From assembly GCA_007118525.1 (NCBI GenBank), contig SKRK01000259.1:1-20012 (forward strand): a DNA stretch of 20,012 nt, written 5' to 3'. The position numbers and the translations under genes are program-made. Source of the DNA: Balneolaceae bacterium. GTDB lineage: Bacteria; Bacteroidota; Rhodothermia; Balneolales; Balneolaceae. Every line of letters begins with the position of its first letter. Position 1 is the stretch's first letter. Positions 1-6,075 of the stretch are shown here, in pieces. The notes under the pieces are model-generated. The model did no database searches, was not told the origin of the DNA, and saw only the letters and a program-made list of their open reading frames with translations.

Positions 1-383
1 ACCACTCCGGCATCCATCATTTTAGTAAACTCAAGCACTGCAGCAGGGTAATTGGGTAAAATATCTTTTTTAAGCCAGCTCTTTAGTTCCAAAATCGGGT
101 TCAGCTCTCCATCCGATGTGCTAATAGCTGTTTCGATGTGATACCCCTCCCAGGAGAACATCCCGGCACTTTCAAAAATGAAGGGTACTCGAACATCCAG
201 CCATTGTGCAACAGCCTCGGCATATGGGAAGGGACGTCCTGTACAGATGGTAATGGGTGGAATATGTTCTGAGTCCCTGCTTTTTAAATTCAGTTCCCTG
301 ATGCTATTGATAGCTTGCCAATCCGGTGTTTTAAACGGGTGTGAAATACAGCCATCCAGATCAGTTACAAAAAGTTTTATCAT
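1..383 (-). CDS. HAD-IIB family hydrolase, N-terminal part (runs off the window)
   Basis: The gene reads from an ATG at 383 toward base 1 and stays open for 127 codons, so the C-terminal part lies outside the window. The start of the protein, MIKLFVTDLDGCIS, holds the HAD motif I (DxDG: nucleophile Asp8, acid/base Asp10). About 45 residues later TICTGRPF is the usual motif II region of Cof/SPP-type HAD-IIB phosphatases (Thr/Ser followed by GRP). These are cytoplasmic Mg-dependent phosphatases acting on sugar phosphates, phosphoglycerate derivatives or cofactors; the substrate cannot be told from this half. The gene starts one base after the stop of the upstream VWA-protein gene, so the two are almost surely co-transcribed. 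A mannosyl-3-phosphoglycerate or sucrose phosphatase-like role is possible but not shown. Confidence 0.85.
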   Translation of the reverse strand, partial: MIKLFVTDLDGCISHPFKTPDWQAINSIRELNLKSRDSEHIPPITICTGRPFPYAEAVAQWLDVRVPFIFESAGMFSWEGYHIETAISTSDGELNPILELKSWLKKDILPNYPAAVLEFTKMMDAGV

Positions 384-384
384 T

Positions 385-1437
385 TTACGTTTTTTCGGAA
401 TTTTTAAATCGTTTCATAAATTTCTCTCTCTCACTGATGCTGTCTGGGAAAAACAGGCCGGTTATAAAGAGCACCATTCCCAGCAGCAACAGAACCTGGT
501 ATTGGTTCTGATAGTCGGCATACTCCTGACTGGAAAATTCACCCCGTTCCAGCTCATCCAGGCGTGCAAAGAAAGGTTCAATATTATCACTTCCCGAACG
601 AATTTCGTAAAACTCGCCACCTCCGGCCGCCGCGATTTCCTGCATGGTTTGCCCATCAAGCCGCGTTGTAACGGTGTTGCCCTGGTTGTCACGGTGGTAG
701 CCGGTTAGCTGACCCTGAGAGTTGTAAATTGGAATCGGGCCTCCTTCAACGGTTCCAATACCAACTGTAAAGATAGACACACCTTTTTGGACTAATGCAC
801 GAAGTGCACCATCATAAGATGGGCCGTGATGCTCTCCATCGGCTACAAAAAGCAGCACATTTGCCGCGCCATCGAGCTCTTCCACCGATTCAAATGCCTC
901 CAGAGCCTTTTGCATGGGTGAGGTAAAGTTGGTGCCGCTTGTGGGCATCTGGTCGGTATTGGCGATATCGAGAAATAGCCTCATGGCCGAATAATCAGTG
1001 GTCAGCGGGGTCTGTACAAAAGCTTCATCCGTAAAAACAATCAGCCCTACCCGGTCTCCTCTCAGCCTGTTAACCAATCGGTTGATCTCAAACTTTGCCT
1101 TATCCAGGCGGCTGGGACGCACATCTTCCGCATTCATACTTCGAGAAAGGTCGAGTGCAACCACCAGGTTCAGGCCGGTTCGCTGTACCTCTCTTACTTC
1201 CGTTCCAATTTTGGGTCCGGCCAAAGCGATGATAAAAAAGAAAGCAGCAGTCATCATGGCGGCCAGCCTGATTTTATCGCCTGTTTTCCAATAGTTAAGC
1301 CGAAGCTGACCAACCAGCCTTTCGTCAAATAGTAGCGCTCTTTTCTTAATCTGACGCTGACGGAACCACCAATAAGCGCCATAAACGATCGGCAGAAGCA
1401 ATAGGAGCCATAAATAGGAACTGTTTTCCCAAATCAT
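385..1437 (-). CDS. BatA/BatB-like VWA domain membrane protein
   Basis: This 350-residue protein has two N-terminal membrane segments (about residues 8-25 and 57-74), a von Willebrand A domain (about 90-270) and a final membrane segment (about 313-332). The VWA metal site is complete in its first motif, D96LSRS100, and a later FVADGEHHG supplies the usual aspartate. The length, the membrane topology and the MNAEDVRPSRL and FTDEAFVQTPLTTDY stretches match the BatA/BatB proteins of the Bacteroides aerotolerance family, closer to BatB as I remember them. In that family the VWA face lies outside the inner membrane and the proteins work with a MoxR ATPase; their exact job is unsettled. Here no MoxR or TPR (BatC/D/E) partner is visible, but only one side of the gene is in view. 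A FCB-type promoter lies 30-60 bases upstream and a HAD phosphatase follows by one base. Confidence 0.85.
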   Translation of the reverse strand: MIWENSSYLWLLLLLPIVYGAYWWFRQRQIKKRALLFDERLVGQLRLNYWKTGDKIRLAAMMTAAFFFIIALAGPKIGTEVREVQRTGLNLVVALDLSRSMNAEDVRPSRLDKAKFEINRLVNRLRGDRVGLIVFTDEAFVQTPLTTDYSAMRLFLDIANTDQMPTSGTNFTSPMQKALEAFESVEELDGAANVLLFVADGEHHGPSYDGALRALVQKGVSIFTVGIGTVEGGPIPIYNSQGQLTGYHRDNQGNTVTTRLDGQTMQEIAAAGGGEFYEIRSGSDNIEPFFARLDELERGEFSSQEYADYQNQYQVLLLLGMVLFITGLFFPDSISEREKFMKRFKNSEKT

Positions 1438-1463
1438 AAATCAGTCTACAGAATTTATTTTCT

Positions 1464-1495
1464 CAAAGATAACATTAAATAAACAGTTCACTCAA
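1464..1495 (-). promoter_or_regulatory. Candidate FCB-type promoter for the VWA/HAD operon
   Basis: On the minus strand TTG (1493-1495) is followed after exactly 21 bases by TATCTTTG (1471-1464). This fits the primary-sigma consensus of Bacteroidetes, a -33 TTTG/TTG and a -7 TAnnTTTG with 19-21 bases between. The transcript would start near 1457-1460, giving a leader of about 20 bases before the ATG at 1437. That this consensus holds in this organism is inference. Confidence 0.55.
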
Positions 1496-1545
1496 TCAAC
1501 TTTTGATGAGCAGTAAGGTTCAATGATTTTTAAATCGGAATTAGC

Positions 1546-1579
1546 GCCGTTCAAAAAATCCAACCCTACCTTAAACGGC
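1546..1579 (-). terminator. Inverted repeat behind the MFS gene, possible weak terminator
   Basis: TTAAACGGC (1571-1579) and GCCGTTCAA (1546-1554) form a nine-pair stem with one G-U pair and a 16-base loop on the minus strand. It sits 36 bases past the MFS stop codon and before the promoter of the next operon, the right place for a terminator. There is no good U-run after the stem in the direction of MFS transcription. The T-rich tract lies on the other side, so it would suit plus-strand transcripts better. Function is uncertain. Confidence 0.3.
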
Positions 1580-1614
1580 TCGGACCTCTTTTTCTTTTAA
1601 CCTCTGGTTACAAA

Positions 1615-2892
1615 TCACACTGCACTTTCGATTGCCAGTTTTTCCGAATCAATGTTGTACTGATCCTCCTTTGGCGCAACTTTGAAGAGCCAGAAAACAC
1701 CGGCCACAATCAGAAGCAGGGAGAAAAGAATCATCGTTTCGCGTATGGTGAGAAGCCCAAACTCCAAAATGAGCGCTGCAACAGTTACCGATACCGACTG
1801 GGCCAGTGTAAAGAGCAGCCATTCAAGACTAAACACCCTTCCGCGAAAGTTATCGGGGGCACGCCGCTGCAGCAGAACCGTGCTCATCACCCAATTTGAC
1901 CCGGAGGCCATATGAGCCAGCATCACAAATAAGACCATAACATAGATACTCTTCGAGGCCCCAACTACGATATACATCAATCCCGCCGAAATCATAAAAA
2001 AGCCCATTCCTCTCACCCATCCCGACTCTTTTTTAAAGATCCGCCTTCCCAATACAGGCCCGATTCCAGTACCTACTCCTCTTGCCGCGTATAGAATTCC
2101 AAGGCCAATACTCCCCATCATCAGCACCTCTTCTGCCACGATAATCAGCATATAGACCAATGCTCCAAGGCACATGGTAAATGCACCTTTTGCCATCGTT
2201 GGCCTTAGAATGTGCTTGTTGGAATAGAGATACTGCATGCCCTCCCTGATACCGGTGAGTGGATTCCGCGTTCGGTAGAGTTCACGTTTCGACATCTTAA
2301 CCTGTGGAATTACCGCGCGGTAAATGAACCATGCTGATAACATGTAGGTAAACCCGTTAATCATGAATACCATATCGGTGCCCAGCCACGCTGTTGCAAA
2401 GCCGCCAACTGCCATACCCGTTGTAAAGATGATACTCCACGAGGCAGCAGAAAGAATGTTGGCAACCACCAGTTCATCAGCACTGGTAACGTTCGGTATG
2501 GAAGATGTTTTAGCAGGTTCAAAAACTGCAGCAAAAGCCATCTGAAGGGCTATCAGTACGTAGGCCAGCCAGAGAAGCTCCACGGTTGTAATTAGGATAA
2601 ATCCAAGTACAACTACTCCCCGAAAAATATCACACCAGATCATCAGGCTGCGCCGGTTAAAGCGGTCGGTTACATACCCTGCGATGGGTGAGAAAGAGGC
2701 AAGGCTCAGCATCTTAACAACAATGATGAGGCCCAGCAGAAGCTCAGATCCGCTGTATTCGTGAATCAGCGAATAGATTGCCAGAATACCAAACCAATCC
2801 CCGAAGTTGGCGATAATCTGAGCAAGCCAAAGCCGCCTGTAGTTAGGATTCCCCCTTACAAGATCGATATAGGGTTTAAATTTTGAGTTCAA
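1615..2892 (-). CDS. MFS transporter (EntS-like MFS_3 type)
   Basis: A 425-residue, strongly hydrophobic protein with around 10-12 membrane spans, typical of the major facilitator superfamily. After the first helices it carries GYVTDRFNRRSLMI, the cytoplasmic loop 2-3 motif of MFS carriers (G-x-x-x-D-R-x-x-R-R). A second-half counterpart, GVGTGIGPVLGRRIFKKESG, fits the corresponding region of the C-terminal bundle. The general pattern is that of MFS_3/EntS-like exporters of small molecules or drugs; no substrate can be named. The start is a TTG at 2892: an in-frame stop lies a few codons upstream, there is no ATG near the N-terminus, and GCGGA stands six bases before the TTG. It lies 165 bases behind dut on the same strand, a gap in which I see no gene, so it may be read from its own promoter. 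Confidence 0.9.
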   Translation of the reverse strand: MNSKFKPYIDLVRGNPNYRRLWLAQIIANFGDWFGILAIYSLIHEYSGSELLLGLIIVVKMLSLASFSPIAGYVTDRFNRRSLMIWCDIFRGVVVLGFILITTVELLWLAYVLIALQMAFAAVFEPAKTSSIPNVTSADELVVANILSAASWSIIFTTGMAVGGFATAWLGTDMVFMINGFTYMLSAWFIYRAVIPQVKMSKRELYRTRNPLTGIREGMQYLYSNKHILRPTMAKGAFTMCLGALVYMLIIVAEEVLMMGSIGLGILYAARGVGTGIGPVLGRRIFKKESGWVRGMGFFMISAGLMYIVVGASKSIYVMVLFVMLAHMASGSNWVMSTVLLQRRAPDNFRGRVFSLEWLLFTLAQSVSVTVAALILEFGLLTIRETMILFSLLLIVAGVFWLFKVAPKEDQYNIDSEKLAIESAV

Positions 2893-3057
2893 AAAAATTC
2901 CGCTTTGTTACTGGATTTAAGAAGTGAAATGCTGATAACTGGTTACGATGAGTTGGTTGCAACAGGCAGGGTATGCTTATTCTATAAAGCGGGTAACTAT
3001 CTCGGCTCAGAATGTTCTTCTGCACTGGAGTCATAAACCGGAACAAAATAACGTGCC

Positions 3058-3510
3058 CTATTCAACTCCTGTACTTCCGAAACCACCTTCTCCGCGAAAT
3101 GATTCGGGAAGCTGGTCAACCATTTCGGCATCTGCGCGATAAACGGGCGAAATCACCATCTGGGCAACCCTGTCGCCGTGGTTGATTGTAAAGGATTCAG
3201 TACCGTGGTTGATTGCCAGAACTTTTACTTCACCCCGATAGTCAGAGTCGATAGTACCCGGGCTGTTGAGCATGGTAATGCCCTGTTTGAAAGCGAGGCC
3301 GCTGCGCGGACGAATTTGTGCCTCATAACCGGAGGGCAGCGCCATTTGGAATCCTGTGGGGATCAGGGCACGTTCGCCCGGTTTCAATACAATAGAGTTT
3401 TCAACAGCCGCACGAACATCCATACCCGCTGCTTCACTGCTCGCATAAGTCGGCAGCTCAACATCCCTGCCATGCTCCAACTTTTTAAAGAGAACCTTAA
3501 TTTTATCCAT
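3058..3510 (-). CDS. dut: dUTP diphosphatase (dUTPase)
   Basis: This 150-residue protein hydrolyses dUTP to dUMP and pyrophosphate, keeping uracil out of DNA and feeding thymidylate synthesis. It is of normal length for the homotrimeric family and all five family motifs are present in order: AGMDVRA (28-34), RPRSGLA (67-73), GTIDSDYRGE (85-94, with the catalytic Asp in the IDSDY segment), GDRVAQ (112-117) and the glycine-rich tail RGEGGFGSTG (139-148), which closes over the substrate. Its ATG overlaps the end of the DUF3108 gene by eight bases, so translation is probably coupled. A second enzyme of the same fold superfamily (dCTP deaminase type) is encoded at 14715-15923. Confidence 0.97.
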   Translation of the reverse strand: MDKIKVLFKKLEHGRDVELPTYASSEAAGMDVRAAVENSIVLKPGERALIPTGFQMALPSGYEAQIRPRSGLAFKQGITMLNSPGTIDSDYRGEVKVLAINHGTESFTINHGDRVAQMVISPVYRADAEMVDQLPESFRGEGGFGSTGVE

Positions 3511-4324
3511 CTCGTTTATATGAAATCAATCTTACTTTAACATTTCCGAAAATTACCCTCACATGGGCTTCCACAGGTACACGAAGATCATCTGTGGAAA
3601 ACCACGATTTGAATGTCCCCCTGAAACCGAACGGGCCGTCCACATCGGCTTCGCCCTCACTCAGGTATGTCTCTATCGGCTCATCGAATGCATCGTAGCT
3701 TCGCATCTCTTTTTTTGTGCTGCTTTTTGCTGTAACCAAACCTTTTTCATTTTCGATGTAGGTTGGGAGCCTGTAAGGTTCTTCAAGTCCCGCAAACATT
3801 CGTGAATAGTAGAAAATGATATCTCCTCCGCTGGCGGGGTCTTCAAGTTCAAGCGTGTCGGCCGGCTCTCCACTTTCAAAAAAATGGACTTCTCCGGCTT
3901 CGCGGTCAAAAATAATCCGCACTATGTCGTACTCCTCATCATGTATATCATCTCTCCAAAACACGAAACTGTAAGGCCAGTCTTCAGTGTACTGAAATAG
4001 TGTTTCATAGTTTACAATGCGGGTTCCCACAAACGGAACCCTCCGGTTTGAACGGATTCGGGTACGCAGGTGATACGCTTTTTCACCATTATAAGTGGTG
4101 TCGGGCAGCAGCTCAACATCCACCCATCCCAGTGTAAAGAACCCATACCTGACCTCGTATTCAAAAACTTCCCGCGCCTCGACCAGCATCTCCATGGTGG
4201 GAGGCTCATCCCGATCGTAGGTAAATCCCTCCTGGGCAAGCAGAGAAGAAGCCGTGGTTGCAAACAGAATTAGGAACAGGGAAAATATACTACTCAACAA
4301 ATGCTTCAAATGCGTCCTCATCAT
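3503..4324 (-). CDS. DUF3108 domain-containing exported protein
   Basis: A 273-residue protein with an N-terminal signal peptide (hydrophobic run to about residue 27, then SLLAQ as a plausible signal peptidase I site). The mature part begins with EVFEYEVRYGFFTLGWVDV and continues with alternating strands (NGEKAYHLRTRI, VNYETLFQY), the pattern of DUF3108, a periplasmic beta-rich domain. Its function is not established; homologues are found near the envelope in Proteobacteria and Bacteroidetes. The start is uncertain. The first ATG (4324) lies 35 bases inside the upstream ArsC-like gene; TTG codons a few codons later would shorten the overlap and still leave a signal peptide. It overlaps dut by eight bases. 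Confidence 0.85.
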   Translation of the reverse strand: MMRTHLKHLLSSIFSLFLILFATTASSLLAQEGFTYDRDEPPTMEMLVEAREVFEYEVRYGFFTLGWVDVELLPDTTYNGEKAYHLRTRIRSNRRVPFVGTRIVNYETLFQYTEDWPYSFVFWRDDIHDEEYDIVRIIFDREAGEVHFFESGEPADTLELEDPASGGDIIFYYSRMFAGLEEPYRLPTYIENEKGLVTAKSSTKKEMRSYDAFDEPIETYLSEGEADVDGPFGFRGTFKSWFSTDDLRVPVEAHVRVIFGNVKVRLISYKRDG

Positions 4325-4631
4325 AACCTACCAGTATAGCCTCGTCTTTAATTAGTACAGGCCTCTTTATCATCGTCTGATGTTCAAGAAGCTTTTCAAA
4401 CAGCTCATCATCCGAAAGGTCTTTATCTTTCAGCCCCAGATCCCGCCACTTCGTTCCGCGCTTATTTACCAGCACATCAAGACCAATACGATGTACAAAC
4501 TCTTCAAGTTCTTCGCGCGTCAGAGGTTCCTTCTTCAGGTTAAAAAATTCGTGTTCAATCTTGTTATCCTTGAGCCATTTAAGTGTATCGCGCACTTTGT
4601 TACAGTTTTTAATTCCGTAAACTTGTATCAT
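4290..4631 (-). CDS. ArsC/Spx/YffB family thioredoxin-fold protein
   Basis: This small cytoplasmic protein of 113 residues has the N-terminus of the ArsC/Spx family, MIQVYGIKNCNKVRDTLKWL, with the active-site cysteine at residue 10. It lacks a second cysteine three residues on, so it is not a CxxC Spx redox switch. The order NxKKEPL, then VNKRGTKWRDLGL, then TMIKRPVLI matches YffB/ArsC-like proteins; the arginine of KRPVL is the conserved one near the cysteine thiolate. YffB-type proteins are described as possible glutathione-dependent thiol reductases, while true ArsC reduces arsenate. No arsenic genes are nearby, so I do not name it arsC. It heads the row ArsC-like, DUF3108, dut, and its 119-base upstream gap is shared with the divergent lipoprotein gene. 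Confidence 0.88.
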   Translation of the reverse strand: MIQVYGIKNCNKVRDTLKWLKDNKIEHEFFNLKKEPLTREELEEFVHRIGLDVLVNKRGTKWRDLGLKDKDLSDDELFEKLLEHQTMIKRPVLIKDEAILVGYDEDAFEAFVE

Positions 4632-4750
4632 TAAACTATGTGTTTGTTCTTATTTAAGGAAAAATACAACTTTTTTGTAAGGGTTATATGAATGAATAAT
4701 CAATACCGTTAAAGTAATTCACTACTTAATTTTATAAACAGATCAATCAA

Positions 4751-5257
4751 TTGAATACCAATCTATTTAAAATCATTCATCTCTTTGGGTTCACTTTGTT
4801 GATTCTTTTGGCAGGATGTAACCAAAGCAGTGACCAGCGCGATTTTGAACGTGCTGCATTTAGCGAACCGGAAGGATTTACACAAACCGACAACAGCGGT
4901 TCAATCATTAGCAGCGACCCGGACGACTGGCGAATTGCCCCCTTTTTTCAGGGTCTTGTTGAAGTAGATCCCGCCTATCCAAATCCCGTGCAGACCACAG
5001 GACAGATCTCTATCGACCTGATCGTGACCGGCGTGGAGTCTGTTTCAGGACTCAGGGTGTTTGCGTTTTACGGGCCAAATAATCTACAAATAATTTTTGA
5101 AGACCAGCGGCGCCCACTGCCCCCCGGGCTCACATCCATTCCTCTCAGCCCGCTTGATGTGGCTCAATTCCCTGAAAACCCTCAGGGCCTGTATAGGGTC
5201 GTTGTCACAGATTCCAATGAAAATGTGATAACCTATGGTGATATTCGCGTAGATTAG
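4751..5257 (+). CDS. Small lipoprotein with a T9SS-sorting-domain-like mature part
   Basis: A 168-residue protein of no family I can name. The N-terminus is a lipoprotein signal peptide: a hydrophobic run ends in LLAGC with the lipid-bearing Cys23. The start is a TTG, since no in-frame ATG precedes the hydrophobic run. After a spacer of about 45 residues comes VDPAYPNPVQTTGQISIDL, then a strand-rich segment and the ending GLYRVVVTDSNENVITYGDIRV. This YPNP-to-GxYxV-to-GxIxV pattern is that of the FlgD-Ig/type IX C-terminal domains of FCB bacteria, but here it follows a lipobox. It could be a surface or periplasmic lipoprotein with that fold. The gene stands alone between the divergent ArsC-like gene and the promoter of the next operon. 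Confidence 0.75.
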   Translation: MNTNLFKIIHLFGFTLLILLAGCNQSSDQRDFERAAFSEPEGFTQTDNSGSIISSDPDDWRIAPFFQGLVEVDPAYPNPVQTTGQISIDLIVTGVESVSGLRVFAFYGPNNLQIIFEDQRRPLPPGLTSIPLSPLDVAQFPENPQGLYRVVVTDSNENVITYGDIRVD

Positions 5258-5266
5258 CATCCCTTA

Positions 5267-5297
5267 TTGTCATTCACAGCTTCACACTCTATCTTTG
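5267..5297 (+). promoter_or_regulatory. Candidate FCB-type promoter for the wHTH-biotin carrier-murA operon
   Basis: TTG (5267-5269) is followed after 20 bases by TATCTTTG (5290-5297), a full match to the Bacteroidetes -33/-7 pattern (TTG, 19-21 bases, TAnnTTTG). The transcript should begin about 4-8 bases after the last G, near 5301-5305. It begins 10 bases after the lipoprotein stop codon and gives the three-gene operon its own start. It also rules out the in-frame TTG at 5295, which lies inside the -7 element. Confidence 0.6.
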
Positions 5298-5303
5298 CAG
5301 TCT

Positions 5304-5576
5304 ATGGGGAAAATGAAACTAACATCATCCGAAACGGCCATTTTGAGGGAGCTTATATTCCCTGAACCGTTTAGCCATATTTTATCGGAAACCGGTCTGC
5401 CATTTGGCGCTATCCGCTATGACCTGATCAAACTGATCAATCAAGGATATATCGAAGTTTATGAAGAGACCTCACCTGCCTCACCCTCGGCTTTTTATGA
5501 TTCGGATCACGTAGATCAGTTCACTTACAAAGCTACACGGTTAGGCCTAAAACGTATTCAGAACCATGCAATTTGA
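5304..5576 (+). CDS. Small winged-helix-like protein, unknown function
   Basis: About 90 residues. The core, SSETAILRELIFPEPFSHILSETGLPFGAIRYDLIKLINQGYIEVYEE, reads as helix, helix-turn-helix (ILSETGLPFGAIRYDLIKLINQG) and a strand wing, the plan of ArsR/MarR-like winged helices; the tail KATRLGLKRIQ again resembles the last part of such domains. I do not recognise a named family. I chose the ATG at 5304; another at 5313 is possible. Both are so close to the predicted transcription start that the mRNA would be leaderless or nearly so. The last 11 bases overlap the biotin carrier gene. A regulator of its own operon or a small adaptor are both possible; nothing in the sequence decides. Confidence 0.65.
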   Translation: MGKMKLTSSETAILRELIFPEPFSHILSETGLPFGAIRYDLIKLINQGYIEVYEETSPASPSAFYDSDHVDQFTYKATRLGLKRIQNHAI

Positions 5577-6075
5577 AACTACAATCGGCGACCATTCAAT
5601 CGGTGTAACTCTTGATGAGAAGAAACCCATTGCCATTATTGATGGCAGGGAGATTAATTACGAATTGATTCTTCAGGATAACGGGCGGGTACTGTTCCGT
5701 AATGGAACCAAATTATTTAAAGTGGATAACATAACGGTAGACGGCCAGCAGGTATCCTTTTCCATAAACGGTGTGTTTATTGAGTCTACCGTAAAAGACG
5801 ACCAGGAGCTGCTGCTCGAGAAGCTTGGCTTTACAACCAACGCTGTGGCCTCGGCCGGAAAGCTGAACGCCCCAATGCCGGGCAAGATCCTGGAATTACT
5901 GGTAACAGAAGGTGAAGAAGTTACCGAAGGGCAGCCCGTTATTATACTCGAGGCAATGAAAATGGAAAATGAGCTTAAGGCCCCCGCAACAGGAACAGTT
6001 ACCTCGCTGGATGTAGCTCAAAACGATAACGTTGAAAAAAATCAATCTCTTTTAGAAATAGAACCACGTGGATAA
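5566..6075 (+). CDS. Biotin carboxyl carrier-type protein
   Basis: A 169-residue protein ending in a complete biotinyl domain (about 101-167). NAPMPGKILELLV opens the domain, and EAMKMENEL holds the lysine to be biotinylated, Lys132, with the flanking methionines of biotin carriers rather than the DKA signature of lipoyl domains. The first 90 residues are strand-rich and resemble the segment that precedes the biotin domain in acyl-CoA carboxylase alpha chains and in separate carrier subunits such as those of methylmalonyl/propionyl-CoA or oxaloacetate decarboxylases. Such a carrier shuttles carboxyl groups between a biotin carboxylase and a carboxyltransferase, neither of which is encoded here. 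It overlaps the wHTH gene by 11 bases and murA by 8, so the three are translationally linked. Confidence 0.92.
   Translation: MQFETTIGDHSIGVTLDEKKPIAIIDGREINYELILQDNGRVLFRNGTKLFKVDNITVDGQQVSFSINGVFIESTVKDDQELLLEKLGFTTNAVASAGKLNAPMPGKILELLVTEGEEVTEGQPVIILEAMKMENELKAPATGTVTSLDVAQNDNVEKNQSLLEIEPRG

Noticed and set aside
178..708. Plus-strand frame of 176 codons opposite the HAD and VWA genes
   Set aside because: Antisense to two genes with clear motifs; its translation resembles no protein family.
2893..3057. Possible small gene or regulatory RNA between dut and the MFS gene
   Set aside because: No frame with support and no strong hairpin; only a short GTTGCAAC palindrome, which is likely chance.
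4290..4631. Arsenate reductase arsC or Spx regulator
   Set aside because: No arsenic genes nearby, a single cysteine instead of CxxC, and a better match in layout to YffB-like proteins.
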